From NCBI GenBank assembly GCA_964019415.1, contig OZ025877.1, positions 2,279,767 through 2,343,766 of the forward strand: DNA of 64,000 bases. Reading direction: 5' to 3'. Of this stretch, positions 23,030 through 34,533 are shown one piece after another. The notes under the pieces are model-generated. The model made no database searches and had not been told where the DNA came from. It saw only the letters and a list, made by a program, of their open reading frames with translations. Numbering within the stretch: the stretch's first letter is position 1; each line of letters begins with the position of its first letter. Source of the stretch: Ianthella basta (Eukaryota; Porifera; Demospongiae; Verongiida; Ianthellidae). Made by a program: the position numbers and the translations under genes.

Positions 23030-24520
23030 TATATGGTAGGGTGGTTTGCTGGAAACATGGACAGCTGATCATGCATGAGATCGCGTGATCAATCATGATC
23101 TTATGATCTCATGCATGTGTACGTTCCATGTATATTATTATACAATGCTAATCCAATGTCACTTATATAGCTATATATAATATATATACAGCAGCCTGGC
23201 TCAGTCAGTCACAGCTATTAAGCCACCCGTCATGCATGCATGTGTGCAGTCATAATTATGCGGTGTGCTGATGGTATTTATGGAAACAGTGCAATACACA
23301 ATACACTACAGCTACTGGCAGCATGCCCATAATATTCTAGCACCTTTTGAACACCCACATTGAGCCACCTGTGTACACACACCTTCTTTCCTTCTGTTTC
23401 ACTACCGAATTTGGTAAGGTAACCCCTAAATGGGAAGAAAAGCAAAGGAGACAAGATCTTCTACTGGTCTGGGTTGCAGGAGTGAACTGTGATTCTCCCA
23501 GGACTAGGATGGTTTGCTGCAGCTGGAAGAGATGGACAGCTGATCATGCATGAGATCACGTGATAAATCATGGTCTCATGCATGGGTACATTCCATAGAT
23601 ATAATAATATGCTAATCCAATGTCACTTATGTGCATATAATTTGATTGTTTACTTCATCAATAATGTTCAATTACATCATTCATTTATTTATTTTACGTC
23701 ATTATGGAAACAGTGCAATACACAATACACTACAGCTACTGGCAGCATGTCCATAATATTCTAGCACCTTTTGAACGCCAACATCGAGCCACTTCTGTAT
23801 ACTGGTGCAAGCTGTGTGTCAGTGTGCTCACACCTCTGGGTACATTCAATGAACCATGCAGTTCAACACTTAATCAATTACTGGTGTGTATTATACTTTT
23901 TGATTCAATAACACAGTGGAGGTAGGAGGGGCAGTGAAGGCCTGGTTAACACACTGGCTTCTGTGTGTCAACAGAGGTTCCTGATAATTGGGTACAATAG
24001 TGCACAGTCCCACAGTTTCTGCTGGCCAGTGCTGGACTGACCCCAATCACATGCAATGCATGAGGTATAGCCTTCTGGTGCACTTTCCTATAGCCGCCCT
24101 GTGGTGTGGTGGAGCTTAGGACAACCAATGAACCAGATAACACATGCCCAAGTCACCTGCTGCATCCCTGTAAGTCCAGGGCAGGGACCTTGGGCGAGCC
24201 CAAACCTGCATTGTTGGCTGTTTACGGCAGCAACAGTGTGGTCTAATCAGCCGCAACCTTGCAGAGCACCCCCCCCCCCCCCTCCCGGGCTGTGTGCTTT
24301 GCCAAACATATACAGTACATACCTATATACATATACATACATATACATACATATACATACATATACACATACATAATTATACATACATATAAACTATACA
24401 TAATATTATACATACATATACATACATAATTATATATACCGTAGTGGGATTCTGTTGTTGGTGCTGTGATTCATGACTGCAGCAGCTAGTATAGCAGGCA
24501 CTTAAATACAGATGCTACGG
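23030..24520 (+). repeat. Composite copy of dispersed repeat family 1
   Basis: Two partial copies in tandem (23030-23380 and 23515-24520), each opening with a GGTTTGCTG … GATGGACAGCTGATCATGCA-type start. Between them, at about 23385-23510, is the reverse complement of the LINE-tail segment 1035-1160. The 3' end GATTCATGACTGCAGCAGC matches the other copies. A C-run (24269) and ATACAT repeats (24310-24435) lie in the second half. Confidence 0.8.
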
Positions 24521-25330
24521 GCACGAATGATCGAGCGAAACGTTTGGGCATGATTGTGGAGTGTGCATGCATGTCTGCACTTTGGTTCATGTTTTAATAA
24601 AAGCATGCAGTAGAAATTGATGGGCACTAGCATTATTTGAATCTTATTATAATTGTGTACAATTGTCCATGCACACTCCTATTGGATGGGATAGCAGTGT
24701 TGTGTGAGACATGGTCACCAAAATACAGAGTGCAAATAGCCACTACCCTCCATGCACTGATGTGAAAGCTGGATGACAATAATCAGAAGTAAGCGGAAGG
24801 TTAACACAGATATCTCTCCATTCATGACATCACAGTAATTATCACCAATGTTAAAGGATACCATTTGCCATAACATGCTAAAATTGTATTAGGCAGCTAA
24901 GCAAACTTTGGGTCAGTTGTAGGTGTTCATTGTACAGCTTATGAAAACTTTGTAATAATAAACCTACAGTAAAGAATTCGGTCAGTAGATTAATGTGGCT
25001 ACTGACTCAAGACATTGAATTGCATAAATGGCTTGTCATAATAGAGATGACATCAGTCACAGTGCTGGTTGGTGATGATTTAGACATTATAGTTTATGTA
25101 TACTCGTGTGCTCTCACACTATCAGATAGGATATCCATTACATTGTGACCTCATGGACAAGGTAGCAGCAACACACACCTCTGTACAGTAAAGGAATTAT
25201 ACATAAATCGGACACACAGTCACTCGGGCTTGTCCACTCATTCACTGTGGGCAGAATCAGCGTAAGTGTAGTTAGCTGAGCTATTGAAGTTTGGGCTTCG
25301 TCAGCAGTTCAAAGGTCATAACCATAGAGA
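24521..25330. other. Intergenic, no gene recognised
   Basis: No long frame or repeat recognised between the repeat copy and the promoter at 25339. Confidence 0.4.
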
Positions 25331-25338
25331 GGTAACAG

Positions 25339-25376
25339 CCAATCAGTCACACATTACACATTGCCTTATATAAAAA
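25339..25376 (+). promoter_or_regulatory. CCAAT and TATA boxes of the SAM-GTPase gene
   Basis: GCCAATCA at 25338-25345 and TTATATAAAAA at 25366-25376, about 25 bases apart and about 105 bases upstream of the ATG at 25482. This is a conventional RNA polymerase II core promoter layout. Confidence 0.65.
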
Positions 25377-25481
25377 GGTAACATTCTGTGTTCAGAAATA
25401 TCCACACGTTCAGAATACACACACATATATACGTGTGATTGCCGTGGTGCTTTGCAACAGCAACAACGTACTACAATCACA

Positions 25482-27753
25482 ATGGATGTTCACTTGGAAG
25501 GACTAACAATAGAAGAGCTGTACCAAGTGCTCAGAGGTGCCGTAGGAGAGGAAATAGCAACAGTTTTAAAGAAAGAAGAGATCTCCGGTCAAATATTAGT
25601 ATCATTGACGGATGAAGATTTAAAAGAAGTGATCCCAAAACTTGGTCCTAGAAAGAATTTACAGATGTTCAAGGAAAGCTGCAAACCAAAAGTGAGTCAG
25701 AGTCAATAATCTGAGCCGGAGCCAGATGGAAACAGCATCACTCTGTCACGTAATAGTATATAATAAAGTATTATGTGGGACAATATTTGCAACAGTACAA
25801 TGTATAAAGTTTTAAATTTTCCAAGTAGTCCTTACTCTGGCAATACTTACTCATACACTTAGTGATTTGTGGTTGCCATAATGATGCAATATTAATTCTA
25901 CAAAGGGGTATCTGTAAGTACTGTATAAAATGCCACTTCATGCTGTATAAACTTTATCATAATATTTTGCACGTCTATGGCAACATCTCCTTGTATAGGA
26001 ACAAAAACCAGAAGGCCAGCTCCACCAAGAGGCTGCAACTGCAGGTATGTCACAGCAGAGTAAACCTGAACTGCCAAAGGCCATTCCTACAGCAATAGTA
26101 GCACCTCTAACTATTGGTTCAGAACGGCTTGCACAGCGCATAAAACAGGAAAGCGACTGCATCTCTGTGGAAACTCAAAATGTGTACAAGCCACGGACGA
26201 CAGTAAAGACAAGCGACAAGATGAACGCAGTAAAAGTGATGATCGGAGAAGCTCACTCTGAATGTCAACCAACACACTATGTTGTATTGCTAGTGGGGGC
26301 TACAGGGGCGGGAAAGTCTACATTGATCAATGGAATCATCAACCACATATTTGGCGTTCAGTGGGAAGATGATTTTCGCTTCAAACTTATCCCAGAAAAA
26401 GCAGGTGCCAAGCGAACACACAGCCAGACACAATGCATCACTGCCTACACATTCCACAAGCGAGAGGGTTCACCATTCCCCTATTGCCTGACAATTATTG
26501 ACACACCAGGGTTTGGTGATGCAGAGGGGATCAAAAGGGATAAAAGCCTTGTCGCAGAGATCAAGGAATTCCTATCAACACCAGGTCCAGAGGGAATGAA
26601 TTACATCCATGCCATTGGTTTGGTCACCCATGCACCCTCAACACGATTATCTGGCACTCAAAAGTACATTTTTGACTTCTTACAGAGTGCTTTCGGACAA
26701 AACATTTCCACAAACATCCTAATGATGACCACATTCGCAGATAGCAAAACACCACCAGTGCTGGAAGCAGCAAGGAAAGCTGGGGTTACAGTTCGCAAGA
26801 GTTTCAAGTTCAATAACTCAGCTCTCTTTCCAATGCCAGAACGCACAATGCAAGACGACACAAAGGATTTTGACAGATTGTTTTGGGAGTTGTCAAAAAA
26901 TAGTTACAATAAATTCTTTGACTACTTAATGAGGATGGAAATGTGTAACTTGCGGGAAAAAATGAGAGTACTGGGCCAAATAAATGCAATTCAGGTGGGC
27001 CTGAAGACTCAGGTCCAGCTCATGGGGATCAAAATTGAGCAGCTAGAGCAGGAAGAAAAATTACTAAAACTGATTAAGGAAAGAATGACTGAAGATGGCA
27101 AAGATTTAAATTGGTTAATAGAAGTTCCAACAATGCTTCTGGTGGCCGCCGGTGGAGAAGATTTTGCCATTAACTGCAGCAAGTGCCAGTTTTCCTGCTA
27201 TTACAATAGTCCATTCCCTGACAATAGTGTCACTTGTGCAGTTTGTCCGAGGAAGTGTGCTAAGGACCAACACCACCACAGTGGCTATAATAGGATACCA
27301 GGTGTGGTAAAAGTTGCAACAACCTATGAAACTCTTAAGAATAGATACGATCTGGAAGTAAAGGATGATGAAGGTGATGAGGTTGACTCGCTTACAACTA
27401 GCCTTAGAATGGAGACTATAGAATTGTACAAGCAAGTGTTCCAATTTCTGTGGGATGCACAAAAAGACATACAGGAGCTTGAGAAGCCCGTCTCAAGTCA
27501 GAGTCCATTCAGTGTGCTAGATTATATAGATTCAGTGATTCAAGAAGGTGATACAGCAACTCCAGCTCAACTGAATTCCATGAAACATCTTAAAACCATT
27601 CGAAAAGCAGCTGATTTCATGGCAGGATTGAGAGAAGAAAGTGCGTTTCAGACTGAAGTTGAAAAGGTTGCCCATAAACTGGCTAATGCATCTGATACCG
27701 CAAATGGAGTTGCATTTGCAGTGAACAAAAAGTGGTGGCTGGAGTGGTACTAA
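25482..27753 (+). CDS. SAM-GTPase with Cys/His-rich C-terminal module, 654 aa, 2 exons
   Basis: Exon 1 (25482-25691) is a SAM-like domain (LEGLTIEELYQVLRGAVG … SLTDEDLKEVIPKLGPRKN) ending at GTGAGT. Exon 2 (25999-27753) follows TTGTATAG, phase 0. The GTPase domain has G1 GATGAGKST (about residue 170), ITAYTFHKREGS, G3 DTPGFGD and the G4-like TTFAD; it resembles the septin/AIG1 (GIMAP-like) superfamily. A coiled coil follows (about 400-440), then C-S-K-C-x3-C … CAVCPRKCAKDQHHH (about 462-495), a Cys/His cluster that could bind zinc, and a helical tail. In animals such GTPases are mostly cytosolic and often immune-related; that role is inference. No membrane segment or signal peptide is seen. 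It is the intact neighbour of the pseudo-GTPase and a paralogue of the GTPase exon at 62970. Confidence 0.88.
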
Positions 27754-29184
27754 AGATCATTGGCTGCACTGGAGCTCAGTTTTTGCAATAGGAGGACATT
27801 AAATTCGGATAAAATCATGAGTTTTCTTTAGATTCGCTTTGTACTACATAGCACTATACGCCATAGAATGCCATTCTTCATACATAGCATCATCAGACTA
27901 AGCATATTATATGTACAAGTGTAATCTTTTATAGATTCTGTTTGTACAAAAGAGTAGCATAAAATTCATCAGCTTACCATTAAATTTGATTCAGACACTT
28001 GCAAGCCAGGAAACCTGCTGGACTCCAGCTGAGGGGTCACATGACAGGCCATTGCATACAAATATCTCAAAGCTATACATTTATGTCTCATCTACTGGAC
28101 ACAGACATAACATTATATACTGTGCACATTAGTGATGCAGAGAAGCTGCAGGAAGTGTCTGTATGTACAAGGCAGGAGATCAACAATAAGGCACGGCTGC
28201 ATTGACATTCAAAGACACTACTGATTGAGTGGTCGTATTGGCCTGTTGCAACCAACGTACAAACAAAAAGCTCAAGATCTGGACAACTGCCCACCTGCAT
28301 GCTGTGGTACAATGCAGCAAAGACATGTTCCTCACTTGGCTGTCTTCATGTCATAAGATCTTTGATAACACATGCTAGTGTTGGAGTGTTCACAGCATGG
28401 GGGGTAATAAGGTCAATGAATGATGTAGAGGCACATGGCTGAACACTGCAAAGGCCATACTGAAAGACATCTTCACGAGCTGTTGATAAGCTTGAGATCC
28501 ACAAGAAATGAACATTAGTGACTTATCTTAAAGACAATTTGATCGATCATTATACATACACTGCTAATGGATACCAACACTTTAATGTGAAGAAGTGCTG
28601 CCGATCTGTTACAGAAAATTGCTTAGGGTCCACCTGTTAACGTTATGGCTTGCTGTTGCACAACCTCAATAATGCAATTGGACTACAGCAGGAGGCTTGG
28701 CAGAATTAACATTGGTAGCTACACATAAACTGTACATACATAATTAAAAATCCATACATCTACGTAACTACAAAGCTGTTGCAAAGCCAAACACTGATCT
28801 GTACAGATTGAAGGATACAATAGGAAGGTACGCAGCAACACCTTGAATGTTTAAGTAAGACTTTCAGATGGTATGTTAAGAGAATGTGAAGTTATTACAC
28901 AAACAATTCACACGGTCAATATTTTTGATTCTAGTTAGGCATATACCATGAGTGAATGAAGACATGCCAGCTTGGAACAAACAACTAACCAGTTTCATTA
29001 AAAAAAAAAAAAAAAAAAAAATGAATAAAGTACACAGTCATACAAGGAATAATGCAATACAAGAGTCAGTGAAAGTGGTATACAAATACAATAATACACC
29101 TCACGTCATAATGGGCGTGGCCACTGGTGTGTCCATCTGATACATCACATGCCGCACACATATACTAACAACACAATACCCCTT
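27754..29184. other. Intergenic, no gene recognised
   Basis: 3' flank of the GTPase gene. An A-run of about 23 bases occurs near 29000, which could mark a retroposed end, but I see no source sequence. Confidence 0.4.
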
Positions 29185-29830
29185 GGAGGGACCTGCTCAC
29201 ATCACTTCAAAAGGATTGACCATTTTAAGCTCACTGACAATCTTGTAGCTCATCTTGCTGCCATATTGTTGGGAAAGTGTGACAGAGAAGTGAGGGGCTA
29301 GCCTGCTAGACTACAGGACCTTAGTAATAGTGGCTGGCAGCAGCGTACTGCAGGTCTGCATCAGAAGAATTGTATAATCTGTTACAAATGATTCATACTG
29401 CTGAAGACAAAGGTCATACTGTATCACATCCTTTCACACTGCACACCTTTGAACGCGTGCATGCAAATCACTAAGATGCCTGAACACACACAGGAGAGCA
29501 CAAAGTATTACTCACTCCAAAGTATAAATCCCACCAACTTGATAGATGTGGGGTGGTCTGGAATGGAACCTGCAAGACAGTAATGCAATACATAGGTAAT
29601 GGCATAAGATGAACAGAGCTAAAATTCCATGCACCGAAATTAAAGGACTCACTTGCATCACACTACTTATGGCAAGCGTTTTACCAACACACAGCACTAG
29701 TTCACTCTCTACTCCACACTCTCCCCCCTTCCCCTCTCCCTCACTTTCACAACTGTATCCTTCTCCCTGGACTGTTCCGAAGGGTTCAGTAAGTGGCAGA
29801 GCAGAGCTGGACACCACCTGAGGGGAAAGT
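29185..29830 (-). pseudogene. AS3MT remnant copy B (exons 8, 7, 6)
   Basis: Minus-strand matches to the intact gene: 29185-29365 to exon 8, 29515-29575 to exon 7 (SIPDHP … KLVG), and 29730-29825 to exon 6, where the segment after SATY is shortened. Reading frames are broken in exons 8 and 6. No earlier exons are seen before the next protease copy begins at 30138. Confidence 0.7.
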
Positions 29831-29939
29831 CCCAAGTATGCCTTTGATCTGCACATGTACGCAATAACATCATATCACCACTGAAAGTGTAATGTACATG
29901 TCAGTCAGGATTATCGTGTTTCCTGCCTCTTGTGCAATA

Positions 29940-32900
29940 GAAAAAGGAGGCATGAGGCAGGAGTGTGAGCTCGAGACCACAAGGGGAGGGCTGATAGCTA
30001 TAGCTACAACGTGATAGTTTGTTCAGCAGCAAAATGCTAACCGCAAAATGTACATAGATCGAGGTAAATCAGGTGACCTCCATCTATGGTAAGATTCAGC
30101 ACTCCACAAATAGAGGATTACTCAGCATCTGGACAGCATGGCAGAGGTTCCTGTCTCAGGTGAGCTCATATAGCGTGGCTAAATGCCACTGGAAAGACTA
30201 AAAGCAGCATTAGGGACTAACTGACACTTGCTTATTACATTTAGTTCTTTTTACAGCTTGTTTTAATGCTTCTAATCTGAATATACCAAGGTGTCAAATC
30301 GCCAGTGGGAATCTACAATAGTTGTGCTCACTGGGACTTAATCCAGATTGGCAAGTGGATCGAAACGTACTCCACTCCTTCATGTGAACCGCTTAAGTCG
30401 GAACATATCCAGGCTGGACACAGGTTGCCATCACAGAGCAACTCTGGAGGTCATCCTGGTCCCAGTTCCCGTCGGGTCACTTCCGGCCGCCATTTTAATG
30501 GGCCGAAAATAAATGGCGTCCAGAGCTACCGAGAATAAGACTACGCTTTTGATAACCTTTTTCTCGCTGGGTTTGAGGGGTTATGCTTGACTGGCTAGCT
30601 AGAAGACGATGAAAAGCAGCGTAAAGAGTAGAAATCTTAGTCCACGTGTTCTAAATGGCGGTCCATCTCCAGCCCATGCTTGTCTCGCTGAAGAGCGTGG
30701 CAAAATGCTCCGAGAGCGTCTACACAAGAAGGTCTCTGCCGACCGTATGCCTTTCATCTACCAGGTCCATTCACGCACTGCCATTTTAAGCCGGATTCAT
30801 AACACTGTGAATCTGGATTAGAATATTAGAATGGCACATCCCGATTATAGTGGCTATGTGAGTGGGGGGCACAATGAATTTGAATTCAGTATCATAGTTG
30901 AGCAATTATAGTGGCACATAACATCACCTGGAGTGTATCTACATAGCTAGCTAGCTAGCCAACCCAATCAACATCAGTGTGCCACTAAATACGCTTGAAA
31001 GGCCATGCATCTTGGAATACAGTTCCTACACTTCCTGGCTGTAGCTACATCATGTTACATCCAGATTCAATGTGCATCAAATCAGGCTTCTTAATCCATC
31101 CATGTGAAAGTGGTTTCAGATGCTCTTCACATTATCACCCTACATCGTACGTAGCTAGCTTTAGCTCTTTTTGTCTTAGCGGCTTTAGGATTACTGTTCA
31201 TTTGGCAAAAGTGTAGCTAGTCATGTCTGGAAATCACTTGATCCCACGTGTAACATTGCTTTTGCAGCTAATTTTACACATTGTACATGGTATTTACATG
31301 AGTCTGATAAGCACGTTTCTTTGTGTGGACTTCTAACACTAGATTTCATCTTTTCCTTGCAAGTGAACTCATCTTGGTAATAAAATGTATGTGGCTAACA
31401 CATGTCCGTTCGTCTGTGAGTATGCAACGGTTTTGTTTATGCGATTTCAAGTGCCTATAGGACTAGCACACCTTGACTCAACCATGCAATGAAATCGCAA
31501 GGAACAGAAACGAAACTACCAACTACCTCAGCTTGCCGCTCAGCGGGAGTTTATTGACTGAGCTATCCATGTAGCTACTTTCGAATTTGAGACATTATTT
31601 TAGTCTATGGAGCTTCCAATCCTGATTGAATGCCTCAGTGTGGTAGTGAGATCATTGGGCTATACCGCACATGAATCCTAAATCCCAAAACACATTGCCC
31701 AAACATGCAGGGTCATGTTGGAACACTTTTGTGTGTATTTGTATAGAGGCTCATTACTATGTCAATTCCAGAGAAGAAATTGTGATGAACCAGTATCAAT
31801 GACCCAATGATGAATTTAAATTTGAGCATTATAGGCATTTTTCATGAGCAGTGCAGAATATCATAGTCGAATAGTCTTCAGCATCACAGGCTCAGCCCTA
31901 GTGGTGAATGAATAAAGTTTACTGAGAATTGCTCCATGCTCTACTGTCCTATTCCTCTACCTGTATCATTAGAAATACAACTACACTCTACTTGTGACAA
32001 AGATCACCGCGTTTTGGTGGATCCCAACACCTCTCCGCCATACTCCTGGATAGCAAAATTGACAAGCAGTACTGGACACTGCACTGCTTTCATGGTTAAT
32101 GTTCCTTGTGTAAGGAAGCAGGTTGTGCTCACTGCACGGTTTTGCCTAGATGGCCTGCCCACAACTGCTTCTGTTACACTGAGCTTCCCTGGCAAAGAGC
32201 CTGTGACTGTACCCAGTCACCAAATCTTCCTGCCACCATCTTCTAGTGAGGATTATGCTATCATAGTCCTAGACCTACCAGCTGGTTCGACTTCATCTGA
32301 AGGATTTGGATATAATGTGATCTCTCCAGATTCTGAAGTGATCAATAGGCTAGTGTCAATCACGGGCTACCCTGGGGAGAAACCTCAAGGAACTATGTGG
32401 ACCAGCGGAGGGATAATATCGAAGGTCGATACTAGCAGGCTGTACTACAGGATAGACACTACTGGTGGTAAAGTGGCAGTCCTATCTACACTTGGTGGAA
32501 TGGTTACTGGACGGTAGTTGGCATTCACACCAATGGAGGGTGTGGTCCTCAGCCTAGCACAGCCAACTCTGGTAAACGCTTGACACTACATGTGCTGAAT
32601 GACATCCTCCACTGGGCTAGCTATTCATGGCTAAACACCACTATTCAATCAGTAAATTTCCCAAACAGATTCCTCCGAATGGACGGTCCAAATAATACGG
32701 TGAATGTTCAATATACGGCACTTGATTATGAACATTTCCACATTATGCCTGTCATAGTGCCACCTTCCCTAGCAGCGGACGAGGCCTATGACACTGCATA
32801 TGTCATTGAGTCAGCACACTTTCGTGGCCGATACCTTCGTATGGATGGACAAGGAGTGAATAAGCGAACAAGTCCTGGGGGAGGCACGGTGGACACTCAA

Positions 32901-33900
32901 AAAGGCATTGGCACTTTCGAGATGTTTCGATTGGTCCATCAACCAAATGGGTCGAATGTGTACTCCATTGGGTCTATGCATTTTAACAATGTGTACCTGC
33001 GAATGGATGGACGTGATGTAAATTCCTGTCAATCATCTGGCGGAGGAGTAGTTAATTGTCAGTACGGAAGACATAACTTTGAAAAGTTCAGAATTGGGTA
33101 ACAACATTAGTGCGTGGACAGTTCATCACCAGCAAGAACAAAGCTAGTCAACTATAACTACATAGGTTAACTAATTGATTGCCTATGGAACCTAGCATCA
33201 CATTATGACATAATCAGTGTTATCTGTAGTGAAACTTATATTAACTTTCTAGGAATTTATCCAAGAGTGTTGATACTGAATACAATATTCAATGTATGCA
33301 TCTGAATGTACAACGAGAGGTGCGCATATCACACTTGTTACCTTGGCATCACCTTGGCAGTACTGCACAACTTGATATACTTTTGCATGAACACTAAAAA
33401 GAATAGAGTGTCTTGAGTATATCACTAGTCACTTAACAGGGAAGCTATATTATACTGTATATAATTGCTGCATACAGATGTATGGGTTCGACAGCCCATA
33501 CCACACCATGCAGCTCAGACTCACTGGATCACAGCCCTCATGCAGTGACACTATAGAGCAGTGTCAGCATGAACAAACCATCAAGTATAGTGGACATATG
33601 CATTTTATGAGGAGTGTGGAAGAGGATAGCAGTTTCACCTCTATATCTAGTCACAAAGTACTTCATGATACCAGGACATAGTAAGCACAGCTTGCACCTC
33701 ACACAACAGGCAGCCATTTTTGGTACTAAGTTTGAAATCTGATGCACATTTGGAATAGAAGCATCTCGATGAAGCCTAATGATAATGCTTGATCGTGGTT
33801 ACCCAGGTGCATCCGACATTGTGTTCAGGCATGACCTTACTTCTGACGGCATGCCAAGGCCTCACCATCAAACCAAGTTCCAACCTCGTTACCTTAAGTG
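29940..33900 (+). repeat. Segmental duplication block C (partner: 34390-37740)
   Basis: Alignable with 34390-37740 over the promoter region, short first exon, long intron, protease exon and 3' flank. Shared landmarks include AGCAGCATTAGGGACT, GAACTCACTTCCGG-type sequence before CGCCATTTTAAT, and GCAGCCATTTTTGGTACTAA near the right end. Confidence 0.85.
30138..33101 (+). pseudogene. Protease C: frameshifted pseudogene of the protease-trefoil family
   Basis: A proposed 22-base exon 1 (30138-30159, ATGGCAGAGGTTCCTGTCTCA + G, donor GTGAGC) would join in phase 1 to exon 2 at 31973 (acceptor ATCATTAG). This gives MAEVPVS-E-IQ and no signal peptide. Exon 2 encodes the protease domain, but the catalytic His is Phe (VLTARFC), while the Asp (EDYAIIVL) is kept. 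At about 32468 one base is missing relative to the other copies (GGTAAAGTGGC against GGTCAAAGTGGC). This breaks the frame exactly at the GQSGSP serine motif, and the frame stops at 32517. The trefoil half continues intact in the original frame (to 33101), with three FLRMDG/YLRMDG repeats. The TATA/CRE segment of copy D is also deleted upstream. It is most probably dead, though a single-base assembly error must be excluded. Confidence 0.8.
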
Positions 33901-34089
33901 ACTAGAAATAAACACACAAAACAAAAAACGTGCAAATGAAAATAGTGAAAGCACAGGTACCAACCAAGATACAAATGTCACCGTCTGTGACTGCAGCATG
34001 CAGATGCAACAAAAATACACTTTTACATCAAACAGGCATTGGTGTTAGTGAGTCCATTTGACACACCACATACTGCACATCCACTAATA

Positions 34090-34290
34090 GCAACACGATG
34101 CTTTCTTGAAGGGATTTGCTTCCATCACTTTGAATGGGTTGACCATTTTTAGCTCCCCAGCATTCTTGTAGCTCATCTTGCTGCCATCTTGTTGGGAAGG
34201 TGTGACAGTGAAGTGAGGAGCTAGCCGGCTAAACAATAGCACCTTAGTAATAGAGGCTGGCAGCAGAGTGGTGCAACAGGTCTGCCATGG
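34090..34290 (-). pseudogene. AS3MT exon 8 remnant (copy C)
   Basis: Near-identical to the last exon of the intact gene (37813-38010) on the minus strand, with substitutions that break the frame and change the end. It is immediately followed by block D sequence, so all earlier exons of this copy are lost. Confidence 0.8.
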
Positions 34291-34455
34291 AAGAATGCAA
34301 CGTCTGTATTTTAGGCAAATGTTGATTCAATTAATGCATAGCATCACCACTATGGAGACAACCTAAAAGGGAGAGCCTTGCCGAGGCTGAAATACACCAG
34401 CATGTATGTTTGTTTGTTCAGCAGCAAAAAGGCTAACCACAAAAATGTACCACCA

Positions 34456-34473
34456 TATATAAAGGTGACGTCA
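34456..34473 (+). promoter_or_regulatory. TATA box and CRE-like palindrome of protease D
   Basis: TATATAAA at 34456-34463 is followed at once by TGACGTCA at 34466-34473, a perfect CREB/ATF-type site, 60-78 bases upstream of the ATG at 34534. In block C the equivalent stretch jumps from AAAATGTAC to TAGATCGAGGT and lacks both boxes. Confidence 0.6.
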
Positions 34474-34533
34474 TAAATTGAGGTGAGTCAGGTGACCTCC
34501 ACCTGGTGAGGTTCATCCTCAGCTCTGGACAAA

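Noticed and set aside
28976..29025. A-run as the tail of a processed pseudogene
   Set aside because: No coding similarity is visible in the sequence just upstream, so the source cannot be supported.
30305..30821. Frames of 70-77 residues in block C as exons of the protease gene
   Set aside because: Not conserved as open frames in block D, where the same stretch is broken by indels.
31936..31972. ATG just upstream of exon 2 in protease C (MLYCPIPLPVSLE) and its counterpart in D as possible starts
   Set aside because: The shared residues are the translation of the polypyrimidine tract and acceptor; the exon aligns with A and B only from the AG onward, and the phase fits the short upstream exon.
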